Shown here piece after piece: positions 52,772 through 61,790 of a DNA stretch of 64,000 nucleotides. Each line of letters begins with the position of its first letter. Within the stretch, counting starts at the first letter, position 1. Location: NCBI RefSeq assembly GCF_046297895.1, contig NZ_JBKBHC010000007.1, forward strand, positions 124,001 to 188,000. The letters are read 5' to 3'. This DNA comes from Ferrovibrio sp046297895. GTDB lineage: Bacteria; Pseudomonadota; Alphaproteobacteria; Ferrovibrionales; Ferrovibrionaceae. The notes below the pieces were generated by a model. It worked only from the letters and a program-made list of their open reading frames with translations, did no database searches and was not told where the DNA came from. A program made the position numbers and the translations under genes.

Positions 52772-54121
52772 ATGGAGTATTTCTGGCCCCTCTTGATGTG
52801 CGTCGCGCTGCTGCTGGGCATCTTCACCGGCTATCCGGTGGCGATCGTGCTGGCCGGCATCGGCGTGATCTTCACCTTCGCTGCCGACGTGCCGATCCTG
52901 TTCCTGTCCACCGGCGTGTCGCGCACCTTTTCCGGCATCCTGAGCAACTGGCTGCTGATCGCTGTGCCGCTGTTCGTCTTCATGGGCCTGATGCTGGAAA
53001 AATCCGGTATCGCCGAACGCCTGCTGCGTTCGCTGGCCAGCCTGCTCGGGCCGCTGCCCGGCGGTTATGCCTTCGCGGTGGCGATCATCGGCATCGTCAT
53101 GGCGGCCAGCACCGGCATCATCGGCGCCAGCGTCGTGCTGATGGGCGTGCTGGCCCTGCCGGTGATGCTGGAAAGCCGCTACGACCCCAAACTCGCCACC
53201 GGCATCATCGCCTCGACCGGCACGCTGGGCATTCTCATTCCGCCCAGCATCATGCTGGTGGTGCTGGGCGACACGATGCGCATCTCGGTCGGCGACCTGT
53301 TTGCCGGCGCCATGATCCCCGGCCTGATGCTGGGCGGGCTTTATATCGTCTATCTGGTGTTCCTGGCGATCTTCAAACCTGAAACCATGCCGCCGCTGCC
53401 GGCGCGCGACCGCCTGCCTCTGGGCCAGGCCGTCACCCGGCTGGCGCGCGACCTGCTGGCGCCGATGATCCTGATCCTGGTGGTGCTGGGCTCGATCATC
53501 GCCGGCATCGCCACACCCACCGAGGCGGCCGCTTTGGGCGCACTGGGCGCCTTCCTGCTGGCCGTGCTGTCGCGCCAGCTCACCTGGAAACAGTTCCTCG
53601 CCGTGCTGAACGAAACCACGCGCACCACGGCGATGATCATGTTCGTGATGATCGGCGCCACCATCTTCAGCGTGATCTTCCGCAAGCTGGGCGGCGACAC
53701 CATGATCGCCGACGCGCTGGGCGTGGACGAGGCCGGCACCAATCCCTACTGGGTCATGTTCGTGATCATGGCCTTCATCTTCGTGCTGGGCATGTTCCTC
53801 GACTGGGTCGAGATCACCTTCATCGTCATGCCGATCATCGCGCCGATCATGGCCGGGCTGGATTTCGGCGGGATGGACAAGGACCAGATCCTGCTGTGGT
53901 TCGCCATCCTGTTTGCGGTGAACCTGCAGACCTCCTTCCTCACGCCGCCCTTTGGCTACGCGCTGTTCTACATCCGCGGCGTGGCGCCGGCCGAGATCGG
54001 TACCAAGATCATCTACCGGGGCATCGTGCCCTTCGTGATCATCCAGTTGATCGCGCTGCTGCTGTGCATCATGTTTCCGCAGCTTGCCCTGTGGCTGCCG
54101 GAAACCCTGCTCGGGAAATAA
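52772..54121 (+). CDS. dctM: TRAP transporter large permease subunit DctM
   Basis: This 449-residue protein has about 12 membrane segments and the DctM signatures: PLFVFMGLMLEKSGIAERLLRSLASLLGPLPGGYAFAVAIIG, SVVLMGVLALPVMLE and TGTLGILIPPSIMLVVLGDTMRISVGDLFAGAMIPGL. A strong match to the mid-family GFGLLG... is not needed for the call. It completes dctPQM and is followed by the MBL-fold gene after 15 bases. Confidence 0.94.
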   Translation: MEYFWPLLMCVALLLGIFTGYPVAIVLAGIGVIFTFAADVPILFLSTGVSRTFSGILSNWLLIAVPLFVFMGLMLEKSGIAERLLRSLASLLGPLPGGYAFAVAIIGIVMAASTGIIGASVVLMGVLALPVMLESRYDPKLATGIIASTGTLGILIPPSIMLVVLGDTMRISVGDLFAGAMIPGLMLGGLYIVYLVFLAIFKPETMPPLPARDRLPLGQAVTRLARDLLAPMILILVVLGSIIAGIATPTEAAALGALGAFLLAVLSRQLTWKQFLAVLNETTRTTAMIMFVMIGATIFSVIFRKLGGDTMIADALGVDEAGTNPYWVMFVIMAFIFVLGMFLDWVEITFIVMPIIAPIMAGLDFGGMDKDQILLWFAILFAVNLQTSFLTPPFGYALFYIRGVAPAEIGTKIIYRGIVPFVIIQLIALLLCIMFPQLALWLPETLLGK

Positions 54122-54136
54122 CAAGGAGTAATCGCC

Positions 54137-55087
54137 ATGTCGAAAGCTTTCGCCTCCACTGCCGATATGGAAGACAAGAAGGTCTCCTTTACCCAGCTCG
54201 GCGAGGGCCTCTATGCCTTCACCGCCGAGGGCGACCCCAATACCGGCGTGATCGTCGGCGACGACGGCGTGATGGTGATCGACACCCAGGCCACACCCAA
54301 GATGGCCGGCCAGGTGATCGAACATATCCGCAAGGTGACTGACAAGCCGATCAAGTATGTGCTGCTGTCGCATTACCATGCCGTGCGCGTGCTGGGTGCC
54401 TCGGCCTATAATCCGCAGCAGGTTTTCGCCTCCGAGGCGACCCGCAGCCTGATCGTGGAGCGCGGCAAGGAAGACTGGGATTCCGAATACGGCCGCTTCC
54501 CGCGCCTGTTCCGCTCGGCCGAAAGCATCCCCGGCCTCACCTGGCCGACCATGACCTTCCCGACCAAATTCACGCTCTACATGGGCAAGCGCCGCGTCGA
54601 GATCATGCATCTGGGCCGCGGCCACACGGCGGGCGACACGGTGGCCTGGGTGCCCGATGCCGGCGTGCTGTTCTCGGGCGACCTGGTGGAATATCACTCG
54701 GCCTGTTATTGCGGCGACGCCCATTTCAAGGACTGGCCGAAGACGCTCGACAGGATCGCCGAGTTCAGTCCCAAGGCCATCGTGCCCGGTCGCGGCGATG
54801 CCCTGCGCAACCCGAAGGAAGTCGGCGACGGTCTGTCGCTCACCCGCGACTTCCTCACCACGTTATATGGCTCGGTGTCGGAATCGGCAGCCAAGGGCCT
54901 GCCGCTGAAGGAAGCGTTCGACCGCTGCAACGATGCCATGCGGCCACGCTTCGGCAATTTCGCCATCTTCGAGCATTGCCAGCCCTTCAACGTGGCGCGC
55001 GCCTATGACGAGGCGCTGGGCCTGGATCACCCGCGCATCTGGACGGCGGAACGCGACCAGGCGATGTGGGCAAGTTTAAATGGTTAG
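54137..55087 (+). CDS. MBL-fold metallo-hydrolase-like protein with degenerate metal site
   Basis: This 316-residue protein has the MBL fold: GVIVGDDGVMVIDTQATPKMA, YVLLSHYHAVRVLGA, LGRGHTAGDTVAWVPDAGVLFSGDLVEY and IVPGRGDALRN. The canonical HxHxDH is replaced by HYHAVR (H79 and H81 kept, Asp and second His lost), and the late GHG-type histidine is PGRGD. Only the first zinc site appears complete, so it may bind one metal or act otherwise. It is 15 bases after dctM and ends one base before the next gene's stop. A C-terminal substrate domain with FAIFEHCQPFNVARAYDEALG follows. Confidence 0.85.
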   Translation: MSKAFASTADMEDKKVSFTQLGEGLYAFTAEGDPNTGVIVGDDGVMVIDTQATPKMAGQVIEHIRKVTDKPIKYVLLSHYHAVRVLGASAYNPQQVFASEATRSLIVERGKEDWDSEYGRFPRLFRSAESIPGLTWPTMTFPTKFTLYMGKRRVEIMHLGRGHTAGDTVAWVPDAGVLFSGDLVEYHSACYCGDAHFKDWPKTLDRIAEFSPKAIVPGRGDALRNPKEVGDGLSLTRDFLTTLYGSVSESAAKGLPLKEAFDRCNDAMRPRFGNFAIFEHCQPFNVARAYDEALGLDHPRIWTAERDQAMWASLNG

Positions 55088-55088
55088 A

Positions 55089-55613
55089 TTATGCAGTAAC
55101 TTCAATAAGCTGAAAATCGCGCATGTCATATACGCTAAAGAATAAGTCTCTACGCATGCACTTTATATAGTCGCCTGTGTCAAAGGTAATGATTGGAACG
55201 TGGGGTCTAAAATCGCAGGCGGTTGTTAAGCAGTGAGCCACTTCCATCAGATATGCATCAACATAATCTACGTTGGTTTTTTTCATCCACATAGAATGTT
55301 GGTGAAGAGTAAGTGTCGTATCTGCCGGAGAGTGGGGATTTGGAAATAACCGGACGTGCCCAGGCGTTAGAAGCCAACTTAAAAGGTATTCAGCTATCGG
55401 GCGCTTACCCCGTTTAGACAGCAGCCCACACGTTTCAACAATTACGGGAGGCGTCACAATCAGTTCGTCAAAGTCATGTTCATCAATAAAAAGCGTAGCT
55501 TGTTCATGTAGAGCATCTGTTTTGTCGACATAGGCGACAAGCACATTGGTATCTACTAACGCAATATTGCGTCTCAAATCTAAAACAGTATGTGGTATGG
55601 AAAATTGAGGCAT
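55089..55613 (-). CDS. PIN-domain protein (putative RNase), partner of the methylase gene
   Basis: This 174-residue PIN-domain protein has the acidic nuclease residues in order: D21 (ALVDTNVLVAY), E60 (PPVIVETCGLL), D116/D119 (NVDYVDAYL) and D145/D148 (ITFDTGDY). These are the four conserved acidic positions, so it looks catalytically intact. PIN proteins are usually site-specific RNases. It overlaps the methylase gene by one base (TAATG) and ends one base from the MBL gene stop. No antitoxin-sized partner is present. It belongs to an AT-richer insert. Confidence 0.87.
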   Translation of the reverse strand: MPQFSIPHTVLDLRRNIALVDTNVLVAYVDKTDALHEQATLFIDEHDFDELIVTPPVIVETCGLLSKRGKRPIAEYLLSWLLTPGHVRLFPNPHSPADTTLTLHQHSMWMKKTNVDYVDAYLMEVAHCLTTACDFRPHVPIITFDTGDYIKCMRRDLFFSVYDMRDFQLIEVTA

Positions 55614-58306
55614 TATTCATCCAATGAAATGCCACGTTCACTAGCTGAGTTCTTAATAAATAAATTTATCTCCTCCTCGATGTTTCTACCGGAACCGATG
55701 TCGTCGCAGGAATACGCATTTATGGCAGAGGCAGCAAGATGTCCTAAGTGAGCCGCAAAATCTGCATCCTCAACAACTCGGTCAAGAATCGGAATTCCCT
55801 GAATGTGCTGGGGTTCGAATTTCTGGAAATCACCCCGGAATTGAGGAGTGCTTCTACGGACCAAATGATCGACCACACTACTGTTCAAGTAGGCCAATAG
55901 AGGCAAAATTAATTCTTGTTGCTCAGGAACAACAGCTGTTCCGCCAACTAAGAACGTCGAGCCGTTAGCGTCCAAGGCAAAGGCTGTCCCTGGAGCTAAA
56001 TCGCGGATCATTAGCTTGGGTTTGCGCAGCCAATTTTCGTCACGCGCGCGGATCAACTCATACCATTTTCTGCTACTGTTTTTCAGACTAGATCTGGCGG
56101 AGAGAAGCTCTCGATACTGCATTAGATAAGCCCACGTTTTCGGATACGCGGCGCTCAGCTCTGCTTCAGGCAGTACAATATTTTTCCGATAGGGGTAGAG
56201 CAGACGCTTAGTTGGATTAACGGCCTGATAGCGCTGCACTTCCGAACCAAATACTACATCCTCTAAAAGATCTCGCTCAATGACCGCGCTATCTCCCAAA
56301 CCATTAATCACTCTACACAGGCCGCCGCTATCATCGGTATCGACGTTGAAAATAAATATGTCATTGCCGCCTGTTCGAATTCCTTGCGGGATTGCGGCTA
56401 AGGTATCAAGCCGAACAGAAATGTCTTCAATTAATACACGAGCTAACTGCTCACTCTCTGACAACAAAGGCCATGGCTCACCAGTTGAAGGGTGACGGGC
56501 AAAATAGCTACGCAAAACAGCCGAGTCTTTCCTTTGACCATTGGCATCGGCATCCAAAAGCATCGCAGTTAGAAACTCTGAATCTAGAGATTTAACCTCT
56601 AATACTCGAACACGAGCAGGTCTCTCACTATCTGCTTGACGTAATTGTGCCAAAATACACGCTATGTAAGCGCTAGCATCGAAGGGTCTATTGGCCCCGA
56701 AGTCAACAAGTGTAAGCAGATTTGTTGCTTCGACCAAAAGGCTTCGAATTGTGGCTCCATTGCGATTTCGATAAATCCGATTGGGTACGACCATGCCCAT
56801 GTGCCCGCCCGGATTAAGTACATTGAGGGCTTGCTCGACAAATAAATATGAAAAGTCGTACCGTCCTTTCGCTGTTTGAAAGGCGGCTTCGAGTTCTTCT
56901 CTATGGACGACTAGGCTGGTTGCTAGGAATGGGGGGTTGCCTAGTACAATATCATACTGCTTATTTAGATCGCCCCACGTTTCCCGCTTTAAGCCATCAC
57001 CAGTGATCACAACATTGGATAGATTAGGTAAAGGGAGTGCATCGGGCTCTTCCACGAGCCTCTGCCATAAATTCAAGCGCGCAGTTGTGACGGCCCTAGG
57101 ATCAATATCAATACCAACAATGAAGCCCCCTTCAATTAGTTCGCGCGCCCACTTTCTGTTTGGGTCAATCTTGCGCAAATGCTTTAGGACGTGGTCGACG
57201 GCGCCCACTAGGAACGATCCAGATCCGCAAGAAAAATCTATAACCTTCGGCGGGACCGGGTTTGTCGTTTTATTAAAATATTCGTCGACACATCTGCTCG
57301 ACAAATAGTCACGAATAAATTTGGGAGTGTAGTAGGTTCCTGATGATTTCCGGATGCTTACGCGTTCCACTTCTCTACTGGGAGCTAGGAACATCTCCAT
57401 TTGTGGTGCAACAGGTGCTGGCTGCAGAACTGTAGCCAAGTATTTTTCATATGCTAGACCCAATACGTCTGCTTCAATCCACGAGAAATCATACCGTATA
57501 TTCGAACCTGGAAGTTTACGGGGCGTATATAAGTCGCTAATTACGCCCGCTGTGACATGCTCAGGCACATTCCGAACAACATCATCATCAAATAAATCGC
57601 TACCGACATGCTTTCTCGCAAGTGAGAGCAGCTTTTCCCAAGCCGCCCAATTCACGTGCTCAGAATCACCGATCACGGATTTCAGCGACGGAACTTTGGG
57701 GTTTAACTCCCTGTCTTCAACAGTGCGCAGAACAAAAAACTGCGCATATAGAGTCTGAAGTTGCTCATCAACCTTGTCAGCGCTTTTTGCGTATCTCAGA
57801 GCTTGATCGCGCCAACTATCAAGGCGCTCAACCAGCTCGTCATCCACTGGTTTAAGAAAGCCACTGGGAGTTTTTTGACTAGACGCAAATCTTTCCAGAT
57901 TCCGGTCAAGAAAGCTGGCCGGCTTTAATGCATCTAATATTGCACTCTTGTCAGAAATCTCTTTCCAACCGATTCGCGGAAGTTTGAACCAATCTCCATC
58001 TAATAACCAATGTGAGTTGAACACTGTTATACCGGCATCATCCGCTAGGACTCCCCAGTCAACAGTTGAGTGATAAGCATATAAAGCTGCGCTCTCGAGG
58101 GGGTCGTATCCATTTCTAGACACGACCTTGGCAAAAAGAGCTGTCGGATGACCGCCTAAAGTGGCGCGAGAAATTTTTAGTTTTGTTTCACCGCGAGAAA
58201 TTTCTCTCTGTGAGAGACTGTCGTCCTGCCATCCAAGCCGGCGAGCTAAATCGTATCCAGAAGTTACAGATGCCGGTGTAATCGGAAGTTCGATGTTAAT
58301 GGCCAT
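55613..58306 (-). CDS. Large Eco57I-type N6-adenine DNA methylase (type IIG-like)
   Basis: This 897-residue protein has the amino-methyltransferase motifs of Eco57I-type restriction-modification proteins: DFSCGSGSFL (motif I, near residue 355), GIDIDPRAV, and NPPF (motif IV, near residue 457). A C-terminal part follows (about 640-897) that resembles a TaqI-like target-recognition domain. The N-terminal region (about 1-180) carries the WGVLAD...NSHW stretch found in type IIG/I nuclease domains, but I do not see the ExK pair, so cleavage by this protein is uncertain. The start is the ATG at 58306; a GTG at 58354 is possible. It lies in an AT-richer insert upstream of the PIN gene. Confidence 0.87.
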   Translation of the reverse strand: MAINIELPITPASVTSGYDLARRLGWQDDSLSQREISRGETKLKISRATLGGHPTALFAKVVSRNGYDPLESAALYAYHSTVDWGVLADDAGITVFNSHWLLDGDWFKLPRIGWKEISDKSAILDALKPASFLDRNLERFASSQKTPSGFLKPVDDELVERLDSWRDQALRYAKSADKVDEQLQTLYAQFFVLRTVEDRELNPKVPSLKSVIGDSEHVNWAAWEKLLSLARKHVGSDLFDDDVVRNVPEHVTAGVISDLYTPRKLPGSNIRYDFSWIEADVLGLAYEKYLATVLQPAPVAPQMEMFLAPSREVERVSIRKSSGTYYTPKFIRDYLSSRCVDEYFNKTTNPVPPKVIDFSCGSGSFLVGAVDHVLKHLRKIDPNRKWARELIEGGFIVGIDIDPRAVTTARLNLWQRLVEEPDALPLPNLSNVVITGDGLKRETWGDLNKQYDIVLGNPPFLATSLVVHREELEAAFQTAKGRYDFSYLFVEQALNVLNPGGHMGMVVPNRIYRNRNGATIRSLLVEATNLLTLVDFGANRPFDASAYIACILAQLRQADSERPARVRVLEVKSLDSEFLTAMLLDADANGQRKDSAVLRSYFARHPSTGEPWPLLSESEQLARVLIEDISVRLDTLAAIPQGIRTGGNDIFIFNVDTDDSGGLCRVINGLGDSAVIERDLLEDVVFGSEVQRYQAVNPTKRLLYPYRKNIVLPEAELSAAYPKTWAYLMQYRELLSARSSLKNSSRKWYELIRARDENWLRKPKLMIRDLAPGTAFALDANGSTFLVGGTAVVPEQQELILPLLAYLNSSVVDHLVRRSTPQFRGDFQKFEPQHIQGIPILDRVVEDADFAAHLGHLAASAINAYSCDDIGSGRNIEEEINLFIKNSASERGISLDE

Positions 58307-58466
58307 CTGTAGTTGCCCATATAATCTAGTAAAGATAGTCGGAATAAGCCCCACAACACTACCTATAGTAATAAGGGGTGTTTTCCAAGGCTTTTGATGG
58401 CGACTAATCTAAGTCTGAACAATTCAATTGTTAACTGACTTTCCTATCTCCTAGGTATCTTTCAGC

Positions 58467-59474
58467 ATGCCCCAGCCGCAGCTCTCTTTGTCCGTCCTCG
58501 ACCAGTCGATTGCCGTCTCCGGCAGCAGCGAAGACCAGGCCATCCGCGACACCATCGCGATGGCGCGGCATTGCGAGGCCCTGGGCTATCGCCGCTTCTG
58601 GGTCTCCGAACATCACAATCACGAAAGCATCGTCGGCACCGCGCCGGAAATCCTGATCGCGGCGATGGCGGCCGTCACGTCGCATATCCGGCTCGGCTCG
58701 GCCGGCGTGATGTTGCCGCATTATTCGGCCCTGCACGTGGCCGAGCAGTTCCGCGTGCTGGACGCCATCGCGCCCGGCCGCATCGATCTGGGCGTGGGCC
58801 GCGCGCCGGGGTCGGACGGCCGCACCGCCTATGCGCTCAATCCGCACGGCGACGGCGGCGAAAGCTTCCCGGCGCAGACGCGTGACCTGCTGCACTGGCT
58901 GCATGGTCTGCCGCTGCCCGAGGGCCATGCCTTCCGCAGCATCAAAGCGCATCCGCGCGCGGCCAGTGCGCCGGACGTGTGGATGCTGGGCTCGTCGGAT
59001 TACGGCGCGCAGCTCGCCGCCCATCTCGGTCTGCCCTATGCGTTTGCGCATTTCATCACCGACGGGCGCGGCGCCGAGCAGGCTTTGGCGCTCTATCGCC
59101 AGAATTTCCGCCCGTCGCAGTTCTGCCCCGCGCCGAAAGCCACGCTCTGCGTCTGGGCCCTGGCCGCCGATACGGAAGACGAGGCGCGGCATCTCTTCCG
59201 CAGCCGGGCGCGCTGGCGGCTCGACCGCAACCGCGGCCTGCTCAGGCAGATCCAGCCGCCCGATGCGGTGCAGATCGACACGCATGAGCAGCCCGATGTG
59301 GATGCGCTGTGGCAGCGCAGCTTCGCGGGATCGGCGGCGCAGGTGGCCGAACGCCTGCGCGGCTATGCGCAGGCGATGCAGCTGGATGAGCTGGTGATCC
59401 TGACCTGGACGCATGACCAGGCGGCGCGCCGGCGCTCCTACGAACTGCTGGCAAAAGCGTTCTCCCTGTCCTGA
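58467..59474 (+). CDS. LLM-class flavin-dependent oxidoreductase (luciferase-like)
   Basis: This 335-residue protein has the bacterial luciferase-like fold: LSVLDQSIAVSGSSEDQAIRDTIAMARHCEALGYRRFWVSEHHN, TSHIRLGSAGVMLPHYSALHVAEQFRVLDAIAPGRIDLGVGRAPGSDG, and SAAQVAERLRGYAQAMQLDELVILTWTH. It belongs to the MsnO8-type LLM group. It uses reduced FMN from a separate enzyme; the substrate is unknown. GC content returns to normal here. The ATG lies close to the right border of the AT-rich insert. Confidence 0.93.
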   Translation: MPQPQLSLSVLDQSIAVSGSSEDQAIRDTIAMARHCEALGYRRFWVSEHHNHESIVGTAPEILIAAMAAVTSHIRLGSAGVMLPHYSALHVAEQFRVLDAIAPGRIDLGVGRAPGSDGRTAYALNPHGDGGESFPAQTRDLLHWLHGLPLPEGHAFRSIKAHPRAASAPDVWMLGSSDYGAQLAAHLGLPYAFAHFITDGRGAEQALALYRQNFRPSQFCPAPKATLCVWALAADTEDEARHLFRSRARWRLDRNRGLLRQIQPPDAVQIDTHEQPDVDALWQRSFAGSAAQVAERLRGYAQAMQLDELVILTWTHDQAARRRSYELLAKAFSLS

Positions 59475-59593
59475 ACAAGACGGTTCTGCCCGCCGCCAGT
59501 GCAACCGGGCATGAGCCTGGTCCCAAAATGGAACTGGATTTGGGGCGCCGCCATCGCGCTATTTCAGCCTTCCGTCTCAAGGAAGGAACCCCG

Positions 59594-60964
59594 ATGATTC
59601 GAATGAATGCAGTCGCCACCCTGATCATGGCCGCCACGCTGGCCGCTGTCGCGCTGACGCCGCAGGACGGCATTGCCGGCAGCCAGAATGGCCTGACACC
59701 GCGTCAGGAAGGCTGGCTCGTGAAATCCTATCGCGACATTGAGGTGGCCGCCGCGCCCGAAACAATCCAGGGCGAGCTCGCCGAGCTGCGTGCCATCGTG
59801 GCCAGGCGCACGCCCGACGACGTGGCGCAGTTCCGCTGGTGGGCGACCGGCGGGCCGGTCTATCGCTGGAGTCAGATCATTGTTGAGGAACTGCAGGACG
59901 GATTCGTGACATTGCCGTTGGCAAGCCGGCATCTGGCTCTGTTCCATGCCGCCCTTGATGATGCCCTGGCCGCCAGCCGGCAGCATCGCAAGGCCGGGCA
60001 GCGTGAACGCCCGCAATCGGTGGATGCCGCATTCTCCGCCGCAGGCAAAGGCCATCGGGTGGTCCTGACTCCCTCGGAGCATGCCGCTGTCGCTGCCGCT
60101 GCGGCCGATGTGCTCGGCTATCTTTTCCCGGCGCGCGCCGCCATCCTGGCCGCCCGCGGGGAAGAGGCTGTGACGGTGCGCCTTGCCGCCGGCGCGGATT
60201 TTCCCTACGAGGCCGCCGCCGGCCGCGCCATCGGAAAACAGGTCGCTGCCCTGGCGATTGCGCGCGGCAAGTCGGACGGTGCGGATGCCAAATGGAGCGG
60301 CGCGGTGCCGGATGCGGCGGGATTGTGGAAGGGCGTCAATCCCATTGCCCCGGCGGCCGCCGGGTGGCAGCCCTGGCTGCTGGCCCATCCCAGCGAGCTG
60401 CGTCCGGCCGCGCCGCCGGCGGTCAATTCCGACCGCTTCAAGACTGACCTCAACGAGGTCAAGTCGTTCCAGCGCAGTCCGAAAAGCAATCATCGCGCCA
60501 CATACTGGGAAGTCTATGGCGGTGCACGCGCCCATTCTCTGTGGAACGAGATCGCGCGCACCACGTTGATGGAATACGGCGCCTCGCCCGATGTCGCCTC
60601 CCGCACGCTGGCGGCCATGAACATCGCCATTGCCGATGCGGGCATCGCCTGCTGGGATGCGAAGTATGTCTACTGGTACCCGCGCCCGGCCCAGGTCGAT
60701 CCGGACCTGAAGACGGTTTTCCCGGCGCCCAACCATCCATCCTATCCCTCGGCGCATAGCTGCTTCTCGACGGCGGCATCCGCCGTGCTGGCGCGGCTTT
60801 TCCCGCAGGATCGCGACCGCCTGCAGGCGATCGGCAAGGAAGCCTCAGAGGCGCGGATCTGGGCTGGCATCCATTACCGCTTCGATCTGGAGGCCGGTCA
60901 GCAGATCGGTCGCAAGGTCGCGGAAAAGGCGCTTGCCCGGGCTTTCGCTGTCCACGGCAACTGA
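59594..60964 (+). CDS. PAP2/vanadium-haloperoxidase-family exported protein
   Basis: This 456-residue protein has an N-terminal signal segment (AVATLIMAATLAAVALTPQDGIAG). A helical central part follows and then the acid phosphatase/haloperoxidase motifs: YWYPRPAQVDPDLK, NHPSYPSAHSCFSTAASAVLARLFP and RIWAGIHYRFDLEAGQQIGRKVA. These correspond to the K/R-P, PSGH-like (PSAHS) and R-H-D sites. The family includes vanadium chloroperoxidase-like and phosphatase-like members, and I cannot tell which applies. The ATG at 59594 has AAGGAAGGA upstream; a terminator follows the gene. Confidence 0.88.
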   Translation: MIRMNAVATLIMAATLAAVALTPQDGIAGSQNGLTPRQEGWLVKSYRDIEVAAAPETIQGELAELRAIVARRTPDDVAQFRWWATGGPVYRWSQIIVEELQDGFVTLPLASRHLALFHAALDDALAASRQHRKAGQRERPQSVDAAFSAAGKGHRVVLTPSEHAAVAAAAADVLGYLFPARAAILAARGEEAVTVRLAAGADFPYEAAAGRAIGKQVAALAIARGKSDGADAKWSGAVPDAAGLWKGVNPIAPAAAGWQPWLLAHPSELRPAAPPAVNSDRFKTDLNEVKSFQRSPKSNHRATYWEVYGGARAHSLWNEIARTTLMEYGASPDVASRTLAAMNIAIADAGIACWDAKYVYWYPRPAQVDPDLKTVFPAPNHPSYPSAHSCFSTAASAVLARLFPQDRDRLQAIGKEASEARIWAGIHYRFDLEAGQQIGRKVAEKALARAFAVHGN

Positions 60965-60981
60965 GCAGCGGCAATCATGCG

Positions 60982-61013
60982 ATGCGGCCGCCGGCGGATG
61001 CCGGGGGCCGCAT
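60982..61013 (+). terminator. Rho-independent terminator after the PAP2 gene
   Basis: ATGCGGCC (60982-60989) pairs with GGCCGCAT (61006-61013), with an inner stem CCGGC/GCCGG, and TTTTTT follows. It is 17 bases after the stop codon and is a strong terminator. Confidence 0.88.
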
Positions 61014-61037
61014 TTTTTCAGGCTCCGCTGGTGCCGT

Positions 61038-61262
61038 TCACAATCCTGCGGCCTGCCGCTGGCGCATCGCCAGGGTAAAGGCGACACGGGCCTCGCGGGC
61101 AACCGTGTCATTCGCCGCAATCAGGCCGCCCGGCGCGGCATGCTTGGGCCGGATATGCGCCACACCGTAATCGCCATCGGCGCGGTCATAGAGCGACACG
61201 ACGAAATCCTCGTTCTCCACGATGCGGGCGGCAGGATCGATGGTCCAGTCGTGAATCAGCAT
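61038..61262 (-). CDS. Small conserved protein of unknown function
   Basis: This 74-residue protein has MLIHDWTIDPAARIVENEDFVVSLYDRADGDYGVAHIRPKHAAPGG and ends RVAFTLAMRQRQAAGL. I do not recognise the family. The ATG at 61262 has a strong AAGGAG 8 bases upstream, whereas the open frame continues to 61382 without any site. The pattern of charged residues suggests a soluble protein. Confidence 0.66.
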   Translation of the reverse strand: MLIHDWTIDPAARIVENEDFVVSLYDRADGDYGVAHIRPKHAAPGGLIAANDTVAREARVAFTLAMRQRQAAGL

Positions 61263-61372
61263 GGCGGGCACTCCTTCGGCGTGGGAAGAAGCATCTAGGG
61301 CGGCGCCGGCCGCAAGGCTGTGACGGCGGGCATAATCGGGGGCCAAAATTCCGCCGATTGCACGCCGGCGCG

Positions 61373-61446
61373 GCATCAGCACCGAGCATCAGCACCGGGC
61401 ATCAACACCGGGCATCAGCACCAGGCATCAACACCGGGCATCAACG
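61373..61446. repeat. 13-base tandem repeat array
   Basis: Five units of the form GCATCAGCACCGG (with A/G variation) plus a partial sixth occupy 61373-61446, upstream of the small protein gene. The array has no spacers, so it is not a CRISPR. Slippage could change its copy number. Confidence 0.88.
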
Positions 61447-61541
61447 CACAAAACGGCGTCAGGTTCCCGTCCGCCCCGATGACGGTTCGGTGAAGGCCGC
61501 CGAATGGATATGCCCGATGGATATAATGCGGCGCAGGAAGA

Positions 61542-61618
61542 TGGCGTCCCCGGAGAGATTCGAACTCCCGACCCGCTGCTTAGGACGCAGCCGCTCTATC
61601 CAGCTGAGCTACGGGGAC
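61542..61618 (-). tRNA. tRNA-Arg (anticodon CCT)
   Basis: On the minus strand the sequence folds as a standard tRNA. The acceptor stem is GTCCCCG with CGGGGAC, then a D arm, anticodon stem GCTGC/GCAGC with loop GTCCTAA (anticodon CCT, reading AGG), and T arm with TTCGAAT. The 3' CCA is encoded in the DNA. It is the only tRNA seen in the window. Confidence 0.97.
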
Positions 61619-61790
61619 GCGGGGCCTTGCGGCTGCCGCAACCTAGCCGCGCTCCGCCGCCGCTTCAACCATTCCGCTCCGGCCGTCGGGTATCCGGAAA
61701 ATAACCTGCCGTATCCGAATGATAACCCTGCCGGGCGAAGCGCCCGCGGGCAGACTGTCGGTCATCGCACGGGCGAGGCAGGAGGCGGGC

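Noticed and set aside
55613..58306. BREX pglX-type methylase
   Set aside because: None of the other BREX genes (pglZ, brxC and so on) is adjacent; only a PIN-domain gene accompanies it.
61373..61446. CRISPR array
   Set aside because: The 13-base units are directly adjacent without spacers, and no cas gene is visible.
61542..61618. Integrated element at tRNA-Arg
   Set aside because: No integrase gene and no repeated copy of the tRNA 3' end were found on either side.
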